A stretch of DNA of 64,000 nucleotides from Paenibacillus hamazuiensis (lineage in GTDB: Bacteria > Bacillota > Bacilli > Paenibacillales > NBRC-103111). The stretch's first letter is position 1, and every line of letters starts with the position of its first letter. The translations under genes and the position numbers were made by a program. The notes below the pieces were generated by a model. That model was not told the origin of the DNA and made no database searches. It saw nothing but the letters and a program-made list of their open reading frames with translations. Shown here in pieces: positions 45,233 through 53,911 of the stretch. The stretch spans positions 8,657,501 to 8,721,500 of the forward strand of contig NZ_JALRMO010000001.1 of the NCBI RefSeq assembly GCF_023276405.1. The letters run 5' to 3'.

Positions 45233-46273
45233 ATCAAAGCGTTAATTTATCAAGGTCCGGGAAAAAAAGAATTGGTTGACAAACCGACGCCAACCATTCA
45301 AGAGCCGACAGATGCGATCGTTAAAATGGTGAAGACAACGATTTGCGGCAGCGACCTGCACATTTTGAAAGGCGATGTTCCGACGGTTGCCAAGGGGCGC
45401 ACTTTGGGACATGAAGGGGTAGGAGTGATTGTCGAAGTCGGGGCCGGCGTTCATCAGTTTCGGCCGGGAGATAAGGTATTGATCTCTTGCATCACATCGT
45501 GCGGAAAATGCCGTTACTGTAAAAAGAGCATGTATTCCCATTGTGAGAAAGCCGGTTGGGTGCTCGGACATACGATTGATGGCACACAGGCCGAATACGT
45601 TCGGATACCTTATGCCGATACAAGTTTGCATTCCATTCCGGCCGGCGCCGATGAAGAAGCGTTGGTTATGTTAAGCGATATATTGCCTACCGGCTTTGAA
45701 GTCGGCGTGATGAAGGGACAAGTAAAACCCGGGGATACCGTTGCGGTTGTCGGGGCGGGACCGGTCGGACTTGCCGCTGTGCTGACTTCCCAGTTTTACT
45801 CTCCTTCTGAAATTATAGTGATTGATCTCGATGATAACCGTCTTGAAGTATCGAAAAAATTTGGAGCAACGCAAGTGATCAACAGCAAAGCTGGAAAATC
45901 CGTGGAAAAAGTAATGGAGCTGACGGATGGCAAAGGCGTGGACGTAGCGATAGAAGCTGTCGGAATTCCCGAGACATTCGACATTTGCCAAAATATTGTT
46001 ACAGCCGGCGGGCATATAGCGAATGTAGGGGTTCACGGAAAAGGCGTTCAATTGAATTTGCAGAAGTTGTGGATCCATAACATTACGTTAACGACAGGCT
46101 TGGTGGATACCAATACGACGCCGATGCTTTTGAAAATAGTGGAATCCAATAAGCTTGAGCCTTGGAAGTTGATTACTCACCATTTTAAACTTGGGGAAAT
46201 CATGAAGGCTTACGAAGTATTTGGAAATGCCTCAAAGGAAAGGGCGTTGAAAGTGATTATTTCCAACGAGTAA
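45233..46273 (+). CDS. Zinc alcohol dehydrogenase, apparently with a non-canonical ATC start
   Basis: Medium-chain zinc dehydrogenase of about 346 aa. The catalytic-zinc segment is TTICGSDLHILKGD with GHEGVG. The structural-zinc cysteines are in SCGKCRYCKKSMYSHC, and the Rossmann motif is VVGAGPVGLAAV. The family N-terminus (IKALIYQGPGKKELVDKP) begins at an ATC codon. A strong GGGGAGGG lies six bases upstream, and no ATG, GTG or TTG exists between the site and Leu14. Starting at the TTG at 45272 would delete the first beta strands. A second dehydrogenase in the locus suggests successive or alternative alcohol oxidation. Confidence 0.85.
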   Translation: MKALIYQGPGKKELVDKPTPTIQEPTDAIVKMVKTTICGSDLHILKGDVPTVAKGRTLGHEGVGVIVEVGAGVHQFRPGDKVLISCITSCGKCRYCKKSMYSHCEKAGWVLGHTIDGTQAEYVRIPYADTSLHSIPAGADEEALVMLSDILPTGFEVGVMKGQVKPGDTVAVVGAGPVGLAAVLTSQFYSPSEIIVIDLDDNRLEVSKKFGATQVINSKAGKSVEKVMELTDGKGVDVAIEAVGIPETFDICQNIVTAGGHIANVGVHGKGVQLNLQKLWIHNITLTTGLVDTNTTPMLLKIVESNKLEPWKLITHHFKLGEIMKAYEVFGNASKERALKVIISNE

Positions 46274-46323
46274 AGACTTAAATCTTTTCTTATCAAGCTG
46301 TAAGGGAGGGGGGAGTTTCCGGT

Positions 46324-47247
46324 ATGTATGACGTCATCATCATAGGCGGCGGACCTGCGGGCGCGTCTGCAGCGGTGTATGCAGCCAGAGGCGGTTTACG
46401 CACGCTGGTTTTGGACAAATCGCCGAATAGCGGAGCTTTGGCGATCACACATAAAATCGCTAATTACCCGGGAGTGCCCGGAGAACCGACCGGACGCGAA
46501 CTGCTGACCCTGATCAGGAAGCAGGCGGAAAGCTTCGGGGCCGAATTCAGGCAAACTTCCATAACGGCTGTGGATGTTGAAGGGAAGGTAAAATATTTGT
46601 TCACCTCCGACGGAATGTACGAAGCGAAAGCCGTCATCGTCGCAACGGGTTCGAAAGGGAGAAACCGGATGCTGCCGGGGGAGGAGAGACTGCTCGGCAA
46701 AGGGGTCAGCACTTGCGCCACCTGCGACGGAGCATTTTTTGCCGGTAAAGAGGTAGCGGTGATCGGCGAGTCGGCGGAAGCGCTGGAGGAGGCCATGGCA
46801 TTAAGCGAATTTGCGGCAAAAATCCATTTCATCGTTCCGCGACCCGAGCTCCAGGGCGTATCTTATCCGGTGGAGCTTGACCATACGCAAATGTACTTTC
46901 GAACCCGGCCCATTGAAATCATGGGAGAAGAGCATGTCAGCGGACTAAAGATTAAGTCGAATACGGGCGAAGACCAGCTTCTTGAGGTGGATGGAGTTTT
47001 CATCTTTTTAACCGGCAGCAAACCCGGTACTGATTTCCTGGAAGACCAGGTGCCGTTGGATGAAAACGGGTATATGGTGCTGAATGAATATATGGAATCA
47101 GCGGTACCGGGTGTGTTTGGAGCGGGGGAAGTTCGCCGCTCCCCGGTGAAGCAGGCGGTTGTCGCAGCGGCGGATGGCGTAATCGCAGCCATGTCCGCCG
47201 ACAAGTTCGTCCGCGGGCGCAAGCAAATTCTCGCCCAATATAAATAA
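46324..47247 (+). CDS. Thioredoxin reductase-like flavoprotein with degenerate NADPH site
   Basis: FAD-dependent pyridine-nucleotide-disulfide-type reductase of 307 aa. The FAD motif is IIIGGGPAGASAAVYAARGG and the redox pair is Cys131/Cys134 in STCATCDGAFF. The second Rossmann loop reads VIGESAEALEEA instead of GGGxSAxEEA. The usual HRR NADPH-binding motif is replaced by HFIVPRPE. It may therefore not use NADPH normally. It leads a redox trio with glutaredoxin and peroxiredoxin genes at the operon end. A protective or redox-supply role for the monooxygenase is inferred. Confidence 0.9.
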   Translation: MYDVIIIGGGPAGASAAVYAARGGLRTLVLDKSPNSGALAITHKIANYPGVPGEPTGRELLTLIRKQAESFGAEFRQTSITAVDVEGKVKYLFTSDGMYEAKAVIVATGSKGRNRMLPGEERLLGKGVSTCATCDGAFFAGKEVAVIGESAEALEEAMALSEFAAKIHFIVPRPELQGVSYPVELDHTQMYFRTRPIEIMGEEHVSGLKIKSNTGEDQLLEVDGVFIFLTGSKPGTDFLEDQVPLDENGYMVLNEYMESAVPGVFGAGEVRRSPVKQAVVAAADGVIAAMSADKFVRGRKQILAQYK

Positions 47248-47265
47248 GTGGAGGTGAGACGCCAT

Positions 47266-47523
47266 ATGTCCGTTAACAGTTGCGTTACGGTATATTCGGG
47301 AACGGATTGCATTTATTGCGCTCAATTAAAGGAATACCTGAATCAGCAAAATATCGTCTTTGTGGAAAAGAACATTGATCTAAACGAGCAATACGCCGCG
47401 GAATTAAAGGAAATGGGCATGGCGACGGTACCGCTTACGGTTATCGGCGATAAGAAGATTTTGGGACTAAACCCCACTCGAATTAAAAAAGCGTTGGCCG
47501 AGCTTAATGGCACGGCATCCTGA
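47266..47523 (+). CDS. Glutaredoxin family protein (NrdH-like)
   Basis: Thioredoxin-fold protein of 85 aa with redox motif Cys15-Ile-Tyr-Cys18 and the cis-proline motif ATVPLTVIGD. The ATG at 47266 has GGAGG about twelve bases upstream. It follows the flavoprotein gene by 18 bases and precedes the peroxiredoxin gene by 30 bases. It could carry electrons from the flavoprotein to the peroxiredoxin (inference). Confidence 0.9.
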   Translation: MSVNSCVTVYSGTDCIYCAQLKEYLNQQNIVFVEKNIDLNEQYAAELKEMGMATVPLTVIGDKKILGLNPTRIKKALAELNGTAS

Positions 47524-47553
47524 CAAAATATTCAAATAAAGGAGATTATAACA

Positions 47554-48132
47554 ATGTCGAACACAACTGCAATGGAGCAAGTAAATTTAAATCAGCAGAT
47601 AGCCAAGGTCGGTCTGCCGGCGCCATCGTTTAAGCTGAAATCGACCAAAAACATGAAGACGCTGGATGAAGACGTTTCATTGGAGGATTATCGCGGCAAG
47701 TGGCTGCTGCTTTTCTTCTGGCCGTTTGATTTTACCTTTATTTGCCCCACGGAAATTATAGCCTTCAGCGACCATTATAAGGAGTTTGCAGAGTTGGACT
47801 GCGAAATTCTCGGCGCTTCGGTAGACAGCGTTTTTACGCACCGTGCATGGACGCAAACGCCGCGCGATCAGAAAGGGATCGGCGAGGTTAACTATCCGAT
47901 GGCATCGGATTTTCACAAAGAAGCGGCGCGCGCCTACGGCATACTGGACGATGAAACCGGCGCGGCCCACCGTGGACTGTTTATCATCGATCCGGAAGGA
48001 ATTCTCCGCTATCAGGTGGTAACAGACATGAACGTAGGCCGGAGCGTTGATGAAACTTTACGTGTGCTGCAGGCGCTGCAGGCCGGAGGTCTATGTCCCG
48101 CCAACTGGAAACCCGGGGAGAAAACGTTATAA
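47554..48132 (+). CDS. 2-Cys peroxiredoxin (AhpC/TSA family)
   Basis: Thiol peroxidase of 192 aa. The peroxidatic cysteine is Cys64 in FTFICPTEI and the resolving cysteine lies in AGGLCPANW near 181. It reduces H2O2 and organic hydroperoxides, and the former can leak from uncoupled diiron monooxygenases. AAGGAG precedes the ATG. It is the last gene of the rightward operon before a hairpin. AhpF is absent, so the neighbouring flavoprotein and glutaredoxin are the probable electron donors. Confidence 0.92.
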   Translation: MSNTTAMEQVNLNQQIAKVGLPAPSFKLKSTKNMKTLDEDVSLEDYRGKWLLLFFWPFDFTFICPTEIIAFSDHYKEFAELDCEILGASVDSVFTHRAWTQTPRDQKGIGEVNYPMASDFHKEAARAYGILDDETGAAHRGLFIIDPEGILRYQVVTDMNVGRSVDETLRVLQALQAGGLCPANWKPGEKTL

Positions 48133-48156
48133 ATACCGAGAATTATGCTTCCTGCA

Positions 48157-48203
48157 ATCAAAACCCCTTTAATCCTTGACATAAGGTTTTTTGGGGTTTT
48201 GAT
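48157..48203 (+). terminator. Terminator-like hairpin after the monooxygenase operon
   Basis: ATCAAAACCCC pairs perfectly with GGGGTTTTGAT over 11 bases, with an internal CCTT...AAGG that tightens the loop. The T run is in the arm rather than after it. Confidence 0.65.
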
Positions 48204-48340
48204 AATCATGATTACATAGGATGTATTCAAATTGATTTAAAATTCAAAATATTATATATTAATCGTAGGCTGCATGAGAACCGGTTAATTTTTCCAAGTG
48301 CCTGATAAAGAAATGTTGATTTCAGGAGGTGGCTTGCAAG

Positions 48341-50287
48341 ATGAATCCGTATCATGCTTTAGACTTACACAATTCGCCGATGATTACAAGGTCAAAACTG
48401 GAAGCGGCTTGGGAGAGCTTTAATTTCCGGGAGGATGCCGGCTTTGAAGTTCGGCCTTTGATAGTTGAATCGTGGAAGCGCTGTCAAATGCAAGGGATTC
48501 AACCTCTGCAAATAAACTTGCCCACTCCTGTATCCACAGAATATATTCAACATTCCATGTCGGACAATCCATTGATTTATGAACAGGACCAGATTTTATC
48601 CGGAATGAAGGATCTGGCCCAAGATTCCGGTCATTTAGCAGTAATAACCGATGCAAATGGAACGATTTTAAGAATTGACGGCGATGTGAAATTAAGAATG
48701 AAGGCAGAGCAAATGCAGTTTGTTACCGGCTCCTCTTGGGCGGAAGGTCATGCAGGGACAAATGCAATAGGTGTGGCGCTTTTTAACCGTTCGCCCGTAC
48801 AGATATTTGCGGCCGAGCACTTTTGCAAAGATGTGCACAATTGGACTTGTTCGGCATCGCCAATTCGAGACCCTGCAACCAATCAGATTTTGGGGGTCCT
48901 GGACTTAACGGGACCGTGGGAAGTTGCTCACCCGTCTTTGCTCCCTGCAGTTGTTTCAGCCGTAAGGGCTATAGAAGAGCGACTGCGTTATAAATTGGAA
49001 TTCCAACGGGCCAAAGTTATGGAATTTTGCATGAACGAGATGTACCGCGGCCGGAACACAATGATCGTCGCACTTGACCGTGGATACAACGTAATCAAAG
49101 CATCGCCGAAAATATATGAGCAGGGTTGGATTGATACCAATCATCGTTTGGTTGGCTGTCCGGTCGGAGAACCCCATATAACGGCGTTGGAACGGATTTG
49201 GGAAGTCGACAGAGAAGATGGAAAGTGGGGTTTCGTCCTTCGCACCTGTTTATATCAAGGCGAGCCCATCGGAGCAATTATTCAAGTCATATCGCCAAAC
49301 GAAAAGAGTCGGGCTTCCGTTAAACTTTCAACGAAGTATTCGTTCGCTTCTTTGATCGGACGTTCGCCGCAATTTTTATCCGCTCTTTCCAAAGCGCAAA
49401 CTGCCGCGAGAAGCGATCTGCCGGTACTGATCGAAGGGGAAAGCGGAACGGGCAAAGAGCTGCTGGCTCAGTCCATACATGCGGCCGGTTATCGGGCGAC
49501 AGGACCCTTTATTGCCGTTAATTGCGGCGCCATACCGAAGGAGCTTGCCGCCAGCGAATTTTTCGGTTATGAAGGCGGTGCATTTACGGGCGCATCCAAA
49601 GAGGGAAGAGCGGGCAAATTCGAACTGGCCCATGGAGGAACTATATTCCTTGATGAAATCGGGGAATTGCCGCCCGATTTGCAAGCTTTGATGCTCCGGG
49701 TCCTGGAGGAGAAGGAAGTTGTTCGATTGGGAGGAAGAACACCGATTCCGGTAAATATACGGATCATCGCCGCAACCAATCGTAGATTATACGCTGAAGT
49801 TGAACAGGGGAGATTCCGTCGGGATTTGTACTATCGGTTAAATGTACTGTCGCAATACGTTCCCCCGCTGCGGGAAAGGCAGGGTGATATTGTTCTGTTG
49901 CTGGAACATTTCTTGAAAAAAATATGCAATGAGATCGGACGTCCGCCCGTTAAGGTGGATGAAGAAGCGATGAGAGTTTTGCAGGAATACTCTTGGCCCG
50001 GAAACGTACGCGAGCTGCGGAATGTGGCTTATCGTCTCGCCGCCGGTTTAACGGGAGATGTCGTTCAAACGATTCATTTGCCGGAAGAAGTACTGGAAAG
50101 CAGGAAAGAAACGAGTGAAGTCAAAATGGATTTTTCCAAGACGAGAAGCTCCCGTAAAAATCAAGAAATACAACTTATTCGCGAGGTACTGCATGAGTTA
50201 AACGGAAACGTATCGGAGGCGGCAGCCAGGTTGGGGATACATCGGAGCACCATTTATCGAAAACTCGGCCGCGATCTGCAGGACTGA
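48341..50287 (+). CDS. Sigma-54-dependent AcoR-type activator of the monooxygenase locus (MimR/PrmR-like)
   Basis: Enhancer-binding protein of 648 aa. The N-terminal GAF-type sensor contains the AcoR-family signature SSWAEGHAGTNAIGVAL. The AAA+ domain has Walker A GESGTGKE (366-373) and the sigma-54 contact loop GAFTGA (413-418). The C-terminal Fis-type helix-turn-helix is GNVSEAAARLGIHRSTIYRKL. GGAGGT lies ten bases before the ATG. It lies directly after the monooxygenase operon and should bind the TGTCGCA repeats at 40682-40747, activating both divergent -24/-12 promoters (inference). The inducer is unknown. Confidence 0.95.
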   Translation: MNPYHALDLHNSPMITRSKLEAAWESFNFREDAGFEVRPLIVESWKRCQMQGIQPLQINLPTPVSTEYIQHSMSDNPLIYEQDQILSGMKDLAQDSGHLAVITDANGTILRIDGDVKLRMKAEQMQFVTGSSWAEGHAGTNAIGVALFNRSPVQIFAAEHFCKDVHNWTCSASPIRDPATNQILGVLDLTGPWEVAHPSLLPAVVSAVRAIEERLRYKLEFQRAKVMEFCMNEMYRGRNTMIVALDRGYNVIKASPKIYEQGWIDTNHRLVGCPVGEPHITALERIWEVDREDGKWGFVLRTCLYQGEPIGAIIQVISPNEKSRASVKLSTKYSFASLIGRSPQFLSALSKAQTAARSDLPVLIEGESGTGKELLAQSIHAAGYRATGPFIAVNCGAIPKELAASEFFGYEGGAFTGASKEGRAGKFELAHGGTIFLDEIGELPPDLQALMLRVLEEKEVVRLGGRTPIPVNIRIIAATNRRLYAEVEQGRFRRDLYYRLNVLSQYVPPLRERQGDIVLLLEHFLKKICNEIGRPPVKVDEEAMRVLQEYSWPGNVRELRNVAYRLAAGLTGDVVQTIHLPEEVLESRKETSEVKMDFSKTRSSRKNQEIQLIREVLHELNGNVSEAAARLGIHRSTIYRKLGRDLQD

Positions 50288-50309
50288 TCTTTATATGAGG
50301 AGTGACTTT

Positions 50310-51302
50310 ATGACTGCAAAAAGAGTGAAATGGGGTGTATTGAGCGCAGAAAATTCAGACCGTGAAGCATTTAGGGCTGTTTTTAACCGCACTTCCAATG
50401 CAGAACTGGTTCATAAGGAATATGTTCATTTCGAGCGGGTGATTAACGATCCTGATATCGATGCGGTCTATATTCAGCTGCCAAGCAAACACCGCCTGGA
50501 ATGGATACGAAAGGCCGCCCACGCCGGGAAACATATATTGTGCGAAAAGCCGGCAGCTTTACACGTACAAGATGCGGCACAAATTATGAATGTTTGTAAG
50601 GAGAACGGAGTTATTTTCCTGGAATCGTTCCCTCATCTTTTCCATCCCCAACATGAAAAGGCTAAGCAATTGATTCAAAGCGGCTTGATTGGCGAGGTCA
50701 AAATGATGAGAGCCGGTTATTCGTTCCCGGCAAGGGCAAGGGAAGATGAATTGGATGCAGGAATTCTGTACCATGTCGGCTCCGACTGTATAAACTCCGT
50801 TCGTTACATTTTTGAGAGCGAGCCTGTAGGTGCCGTCGCCATTGGTGAAAGCAATCCAGCCGGCATGGTACAAACGGTTGGGGTTATTTTGCATTATCCG
50901 GGGCATCTTTACGCAATGGTCGATTGCAGCTCGGAAATGACGATGCGAAATGAATATGAAGTCGTTGGTACGGAGGGAGTTATCACACTCCCTTTTGCTT
51001 ATCGTCCCGATCTGAACGGCGGAGACGGTATGATTGTGATTCAAACAAAGCAAACCAGGACAGAACTCATTGTAAAAGATGATCGGAATGTGCATTTGAT
51101 TGATCACATTTCCGATTGTATTTTGCAGGGAGCTTTTGCTGAATATATCGGCGGGGAATATTTGTTGAAAAATATGAAGGTTTTGGATGCGATTATGCAA
51201 TCTTTACGTCATGGCTCTATGATGACGCAAGTGGAACGCCAAACATTAGCGGAAGATAGTTGGAATGCCGAATGCGGCATTGCTTTTTTGCTGAGAAGAT
51301 GA
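50310..51302 (+). CDS. Gfo/Idh/MocA-like oxidoreductase with altered nucleotide loop
   Basis: 330 aa. Most of the fold is clear: DPDIDAVYIQLPSKHRLEWIRKA, HAGKHILCEKPAALHV and LFHPQHEKAKQLIQSGLIGEV, including the conserved EKP lysine. The N-terminus reads VKWGVLSAENSDREAF, where relatives have a GxGxIA nucleotide-binding loop. The following ~40 residues are shortened. It may not bind NAD(P) in the usual way. It follows the activator gene by 22 bases and could be co-transcribed. The ATG at 50310 has GAGGAG eight to nine bases upstream. Confidence 0.82.
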   Translation: MTAKRVKWGVLSAENSDREAFRAVFNRTSNAELVHKEYVHFERVINDPDIDAVYIQLPSKHRLEWIRKAAHAGKHILCEKPAALHVQDAAQIMNVCKENGVIFLESFPHLFHPQHEKAKQLIQSGLIGEVKMMRAGYSFPARAREDELDAGILYHVGSDCINSVRYIFESEPVGAVAIGESNPAGMVQTVGVILHYPGHLYAMVDCSSEMTMRNEYEVVGTEGVITLPFAYRPDLNGGDGMIVIQTKQTRTELIVKDDRNVHLIDHISDCILQGAFAEYIGGEYLLKNMKVLDAIMQSLRHGSMMTQVERQTLAEDSWNAECGIAFLLRR

Positions 51303-51328
51303 GCCCCGGATAACTATAAATCACCCGG

Positions 51329-51359
51329 AACGGCAGCTGGTTTGCGGCTGCCGTTTTCT
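51329..51359. terminator. Bidirectional terminator between oxidoreductase and LysR genes
   Basis: AACGGCAGC pairs perfectly with GCTGCCGTT and is followed by TTCTC. It lies between convergent genes. Confidence 0.8.
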
Positions 51360-51363
51360 CGCC

Positions 51364-52263
51364 TTACGGCAGATTACTCTTTGTGATCCTGTCACAGTAA
51401 CCCCTCACAAACTCTTTAAAACGGACCGCCGCCGGTGGCATGTACCTTCCTTCTATCGCCGCTATCCCTATCACCCGTTCGCACTTCGGTGCTTTAATCC
51501 GAACCGGAGCAATTTTGCTTTTATCGAGCCCCACGTCGGGGAGCAGCGAAACGCCCAGGCCGGCGGCGACGAACCCCGCAACGGTGGCGACTTCTTCTCC
51601 TTCAAAAGTAATCCTGGGACTGATTCCATACTGCCCGAACAGCTGGTCGGTGGTGCTGCGCAGCGCATATCCTTTCTTCAGAAAGATGAACGGTTCGTCA
51701 GCTATTTCATCCAATCCGATGCTTTCCGCGTTGGCGAGAGGATGTTCCCGCGGGAAGGTGGCGAAAATCTCCTCGCTCCAAAGAGGAATCCATTGGACCG
51801 GATATTTGGATTCGGTCGGCTGAGCCATCAGACAAATATCCAGTTCTCCGGCATTCAGCTGTTCCAGAAGCGAATAGCTGTGATTTTGGGTCAGCTGGAA
51901 GCCGATTGTCGGGAATTGACGGCGGAAAGCGCTGAGTAAATCAGGGATTACGCCGGTGCCCAGCGTATGAAGGAACCCGAATGCGATCTCCCCATACTCG
52001 GGGTGAACCAGGTCATGCAGCTCTTGCTTCCCCATGTGAAATTCCATGAGCATCCGATTCACACGCTTCAAAAAGAGCCGGCCGTATCGGTTGAGTACGA
52101 TGGTGCGGCCTTGTCGATCAAACAGCGGAACTCCCAGTTCTTCTTCCAGCCGGGCGATGGAACGGCTTAGGGCCGGCTGGGAAAGGCAAAGGTGCTCGGC
52201 GGCGCGCGTCACATGCTGCATCTGTGCCAACGTTTGAAAATATTCGAGCTGCTGCCATTCCAT
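51364..52263 (-). CDS. LysR-family transcriptional regulator
   Basis: Regulator of 299 aa. The N-terminal helix-turn-helix is MQHVTRAAEHLCLSQPALSR followed by SIARLEEELGVPLFDRQGR, with an effector-binding domain after it. The ATG at 52263 has GGAGGG eight bases upstream. The longer frame to 52320 is not supported. It is divergent from an MFS exporter-like gene, the usual arrangement for a LysR controlling its neighbour. The 137-base gap is AT-rich with ATCATG...CATGAT ends. Confidence 0.92.
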   Translation of the reverse strand: MEWQQLEYFQTLAQMQHVTRAAEHLCLSQPALSRSIARLEEELGVPLFDRQGRTIVLNRYGRLFLKRVNRMLMEFHMGKQELHDLVHPEYGEIAFGFLHTLGTGVIPDLLSAFRRQFPTIGFQLTQNHSYSLLEQLNAGELDICLMAQPTESKYPVQWIPLWSEEIFATFPREHPLANAESIGLDEIADEPFIFLKKGYALRSTTDQLFGQYGISPRITFEGEEVATVAGFVAAGLGVSLLPDVGLDKSKIAPVRIKAPKCERVIGIAAIEGRYMPPAAVRFKEFVRGYCDRITKSNLP

Positions 52264-52400
52264 ATGCAAACCCTCCGTTATAAAGATATGGTCAATGATT
52301 ACCATCATGCATGAAAACAATAATTATAATAAATTATACATCATGATTTGTCGATGGTAGTATAAAAGCAAGCACGGAATGAATTCGGGGGGGTCACATC

Positions 52401-53618
52401 ATGGGTTACATCCAGCAAGGCACATCCGCTTTTCGTAAATCCAATCTGGCTTTTTTTGCCGCGGGATTCAATACTTTTGCCATCCTGTACAGCACACAAC
52501 CGCTTATGCCGGAATATACGAAGGAATTTCATATTTCACCCACAGCGGCCAGTCTGTCACTTTCCATGACCACTATTTCTTTGGCGGTCAGCATGCTGTT
52601 GATGGGTTCTTTATCGGAAGTATGGGGCCGCAAGCCGGTCATGATTTTCTCCATGCTCGCCGCTTCCCTCTTGTCCATTCTGACTGCACTCAGCACGACG
52701 TATGAAGAGCTGCTTGCATTCCGGGTGATATTGGGCTTCGCATTAGGCGGGCTGCCTTCCATTGCAATGGCGTATCTGGGAGAAGAGATGGAACCGGACA
52801 GCCTTGGTGTGGCGATGGGGCTTTACATTAGCGGAAATGCGTTAGGAGCCGTATGCGGAAGGGTCGTTTCCGGTATACTGACGGACATCTTCAACTGGCA
52901 TGCGGCGATAGGAACGATCAGCTTCATCAGCCTGATAGCCAGCTTTATTTTTTTTGTAAGCCTGCCGAAGTCTCAAAATTTTCATCCGCGTTCGTTGGAA
53001 ATAGGCAAGCTGCTTGTCTCCCTGACGAACCATCTGAAAGATCCCGGGATGCTGATATTGTTCGGCATCGGATTTCTCATCCTCGGCAGCAATGTCGCCT
53101 TGTTTAATTATATCGGTTATGTGCTGACAGCTCCGCCATACTCGCTCAGTCAGACGCTGGTCGGTTGGATCTTTATCGTATTTCTTGTAGGAACGTTCAG
53201 CTCTGTTTGGGCAGCGAAGCTGGCGACGAGGCATGGGAGACAAAAGGCGCTTACGTATTCGCTGCTCATTACGCTTGCCGGGGTTATTCTGACTTTGAAT
53301 TCTCATCTGTGGATAAAGATACTTGGACTGCCCATCATGACATTCGGATTTTTCGGAAGTCATTCCATCGCAAGCGGCTGGGTAGGGCGGCGTGCCCTTC
53401 GCGACAAAGCGCAAGCTTCCTCGCTTTATCTGTTTTTTTATTACGCAGGTTCCGGTATCGGAGGGACAATGGCCGGTGGATTTTGGACCTCGTTTGGTTG
53501 GGGCGGAGTCGTCGGCATGATCACGGGATTTTTGCTGATAGCGCTCGCGATAGCGTTCCTTCTGGCAAAAGTGGCCCCGGCGGGTTCGGTTCAGACGCGG
53601 AATTCAGCGGTTTCATAG
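52401..53618 (+). CDS. MFS transporter (YnfM/YgaY-like)
   Basis: 12-segment major facilitator of 405 aa. Motif A is GSLSEVWGRKPVMIF in loop 2-3, with GFALGGLPSIAMAYLGEE in segment 4-5 and a repeated motif-A-like segment (KLATRHGRQKAL) in the second half. Relatives are drug or metabolite efflux proteins, so the substrate cannot be named. GGGGGGGTC precedes the ATG. It is probably controlled by the divergent LysR. Confidence 0.87.
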   Translation: MGYIQQGTSAFRKSNLAFFAAGFNTFAILYSTQPLMPEYTKEFHISPTAASLSLSMTTISLAVSMLLMGSLSEVWGRKPVMIFSMLAASLLSILTALSTTYEELLAFRVILGFALGGLPSIAMAYLGEEMEPDSLGVAMGLYISGNALGAVCGRVVSGILTDIFNWHAAIGTISFISLIASFIFFVSLPKSQNFHPRSLEIGKLLVSLTNHLKDPGMLILFGIGFLILGSNVALFNYIGYVLTAPPYSLSQTLVGWIFIVFLVGTFSSVWAAKLATRHGRQKALTYSLLITLAGVILTLNSHLWIKILGLPIMTFGFFGSHSIASGWVGRRALRDKAQASSLYLFFYYAGSGIGGTMAGGFWTSFGWGGVVGMITGFLLIALAIAFLLAKVAPAGSVQTRNSAVS

Positions 53619-53653
53619 GCCATTCTCAGGCGCACGACTTATCGGCAACCATA

Positions 53654-53690
53654 CTCGTCCCGTTACCCGGGAGGAGTTTTTTTTCTTTCG
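53654..53690 (+). terminator. Terminator after the MFS gene
   Basis: CTCGTCCCG pairs with CGGGAGGAG (one mismatch) around TTACC and runs into a long T tract. The rest of the gap to 53911 is AT-rich and A/C-rich, with a TATAAT at 53855-53860 and only a weak -35 upstream. Confidence 0.75.
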
Positions 53691-53911
53691 GATCGGATTC
53701 AATCGTACAATATTGCAACAAAAACACAAAATAATACAACAAAAATATTTCGCCATCATCGAGTTCGAACGAGCAAACAGGATTCCGACGAAAAACAGTT
53801 TGAATTTACAACGAAACCATTCAACATTCCATGGGTTCGCAAAACAAACAACCTTATAATGAGTACAACGATGTGTTTGTTATGTAAAGAGGTTGGCCGG
53901 GGGTGGCGAAT

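Noticed and set aside
53700-53880. A/C-rich repeated ACAACAAAAA stretch as a CRISPR or replication-origin signal
   Set aside because: The repeats are short, irregular and without spacers or DnaA boxes. It looks like an AT-rich promoter region.
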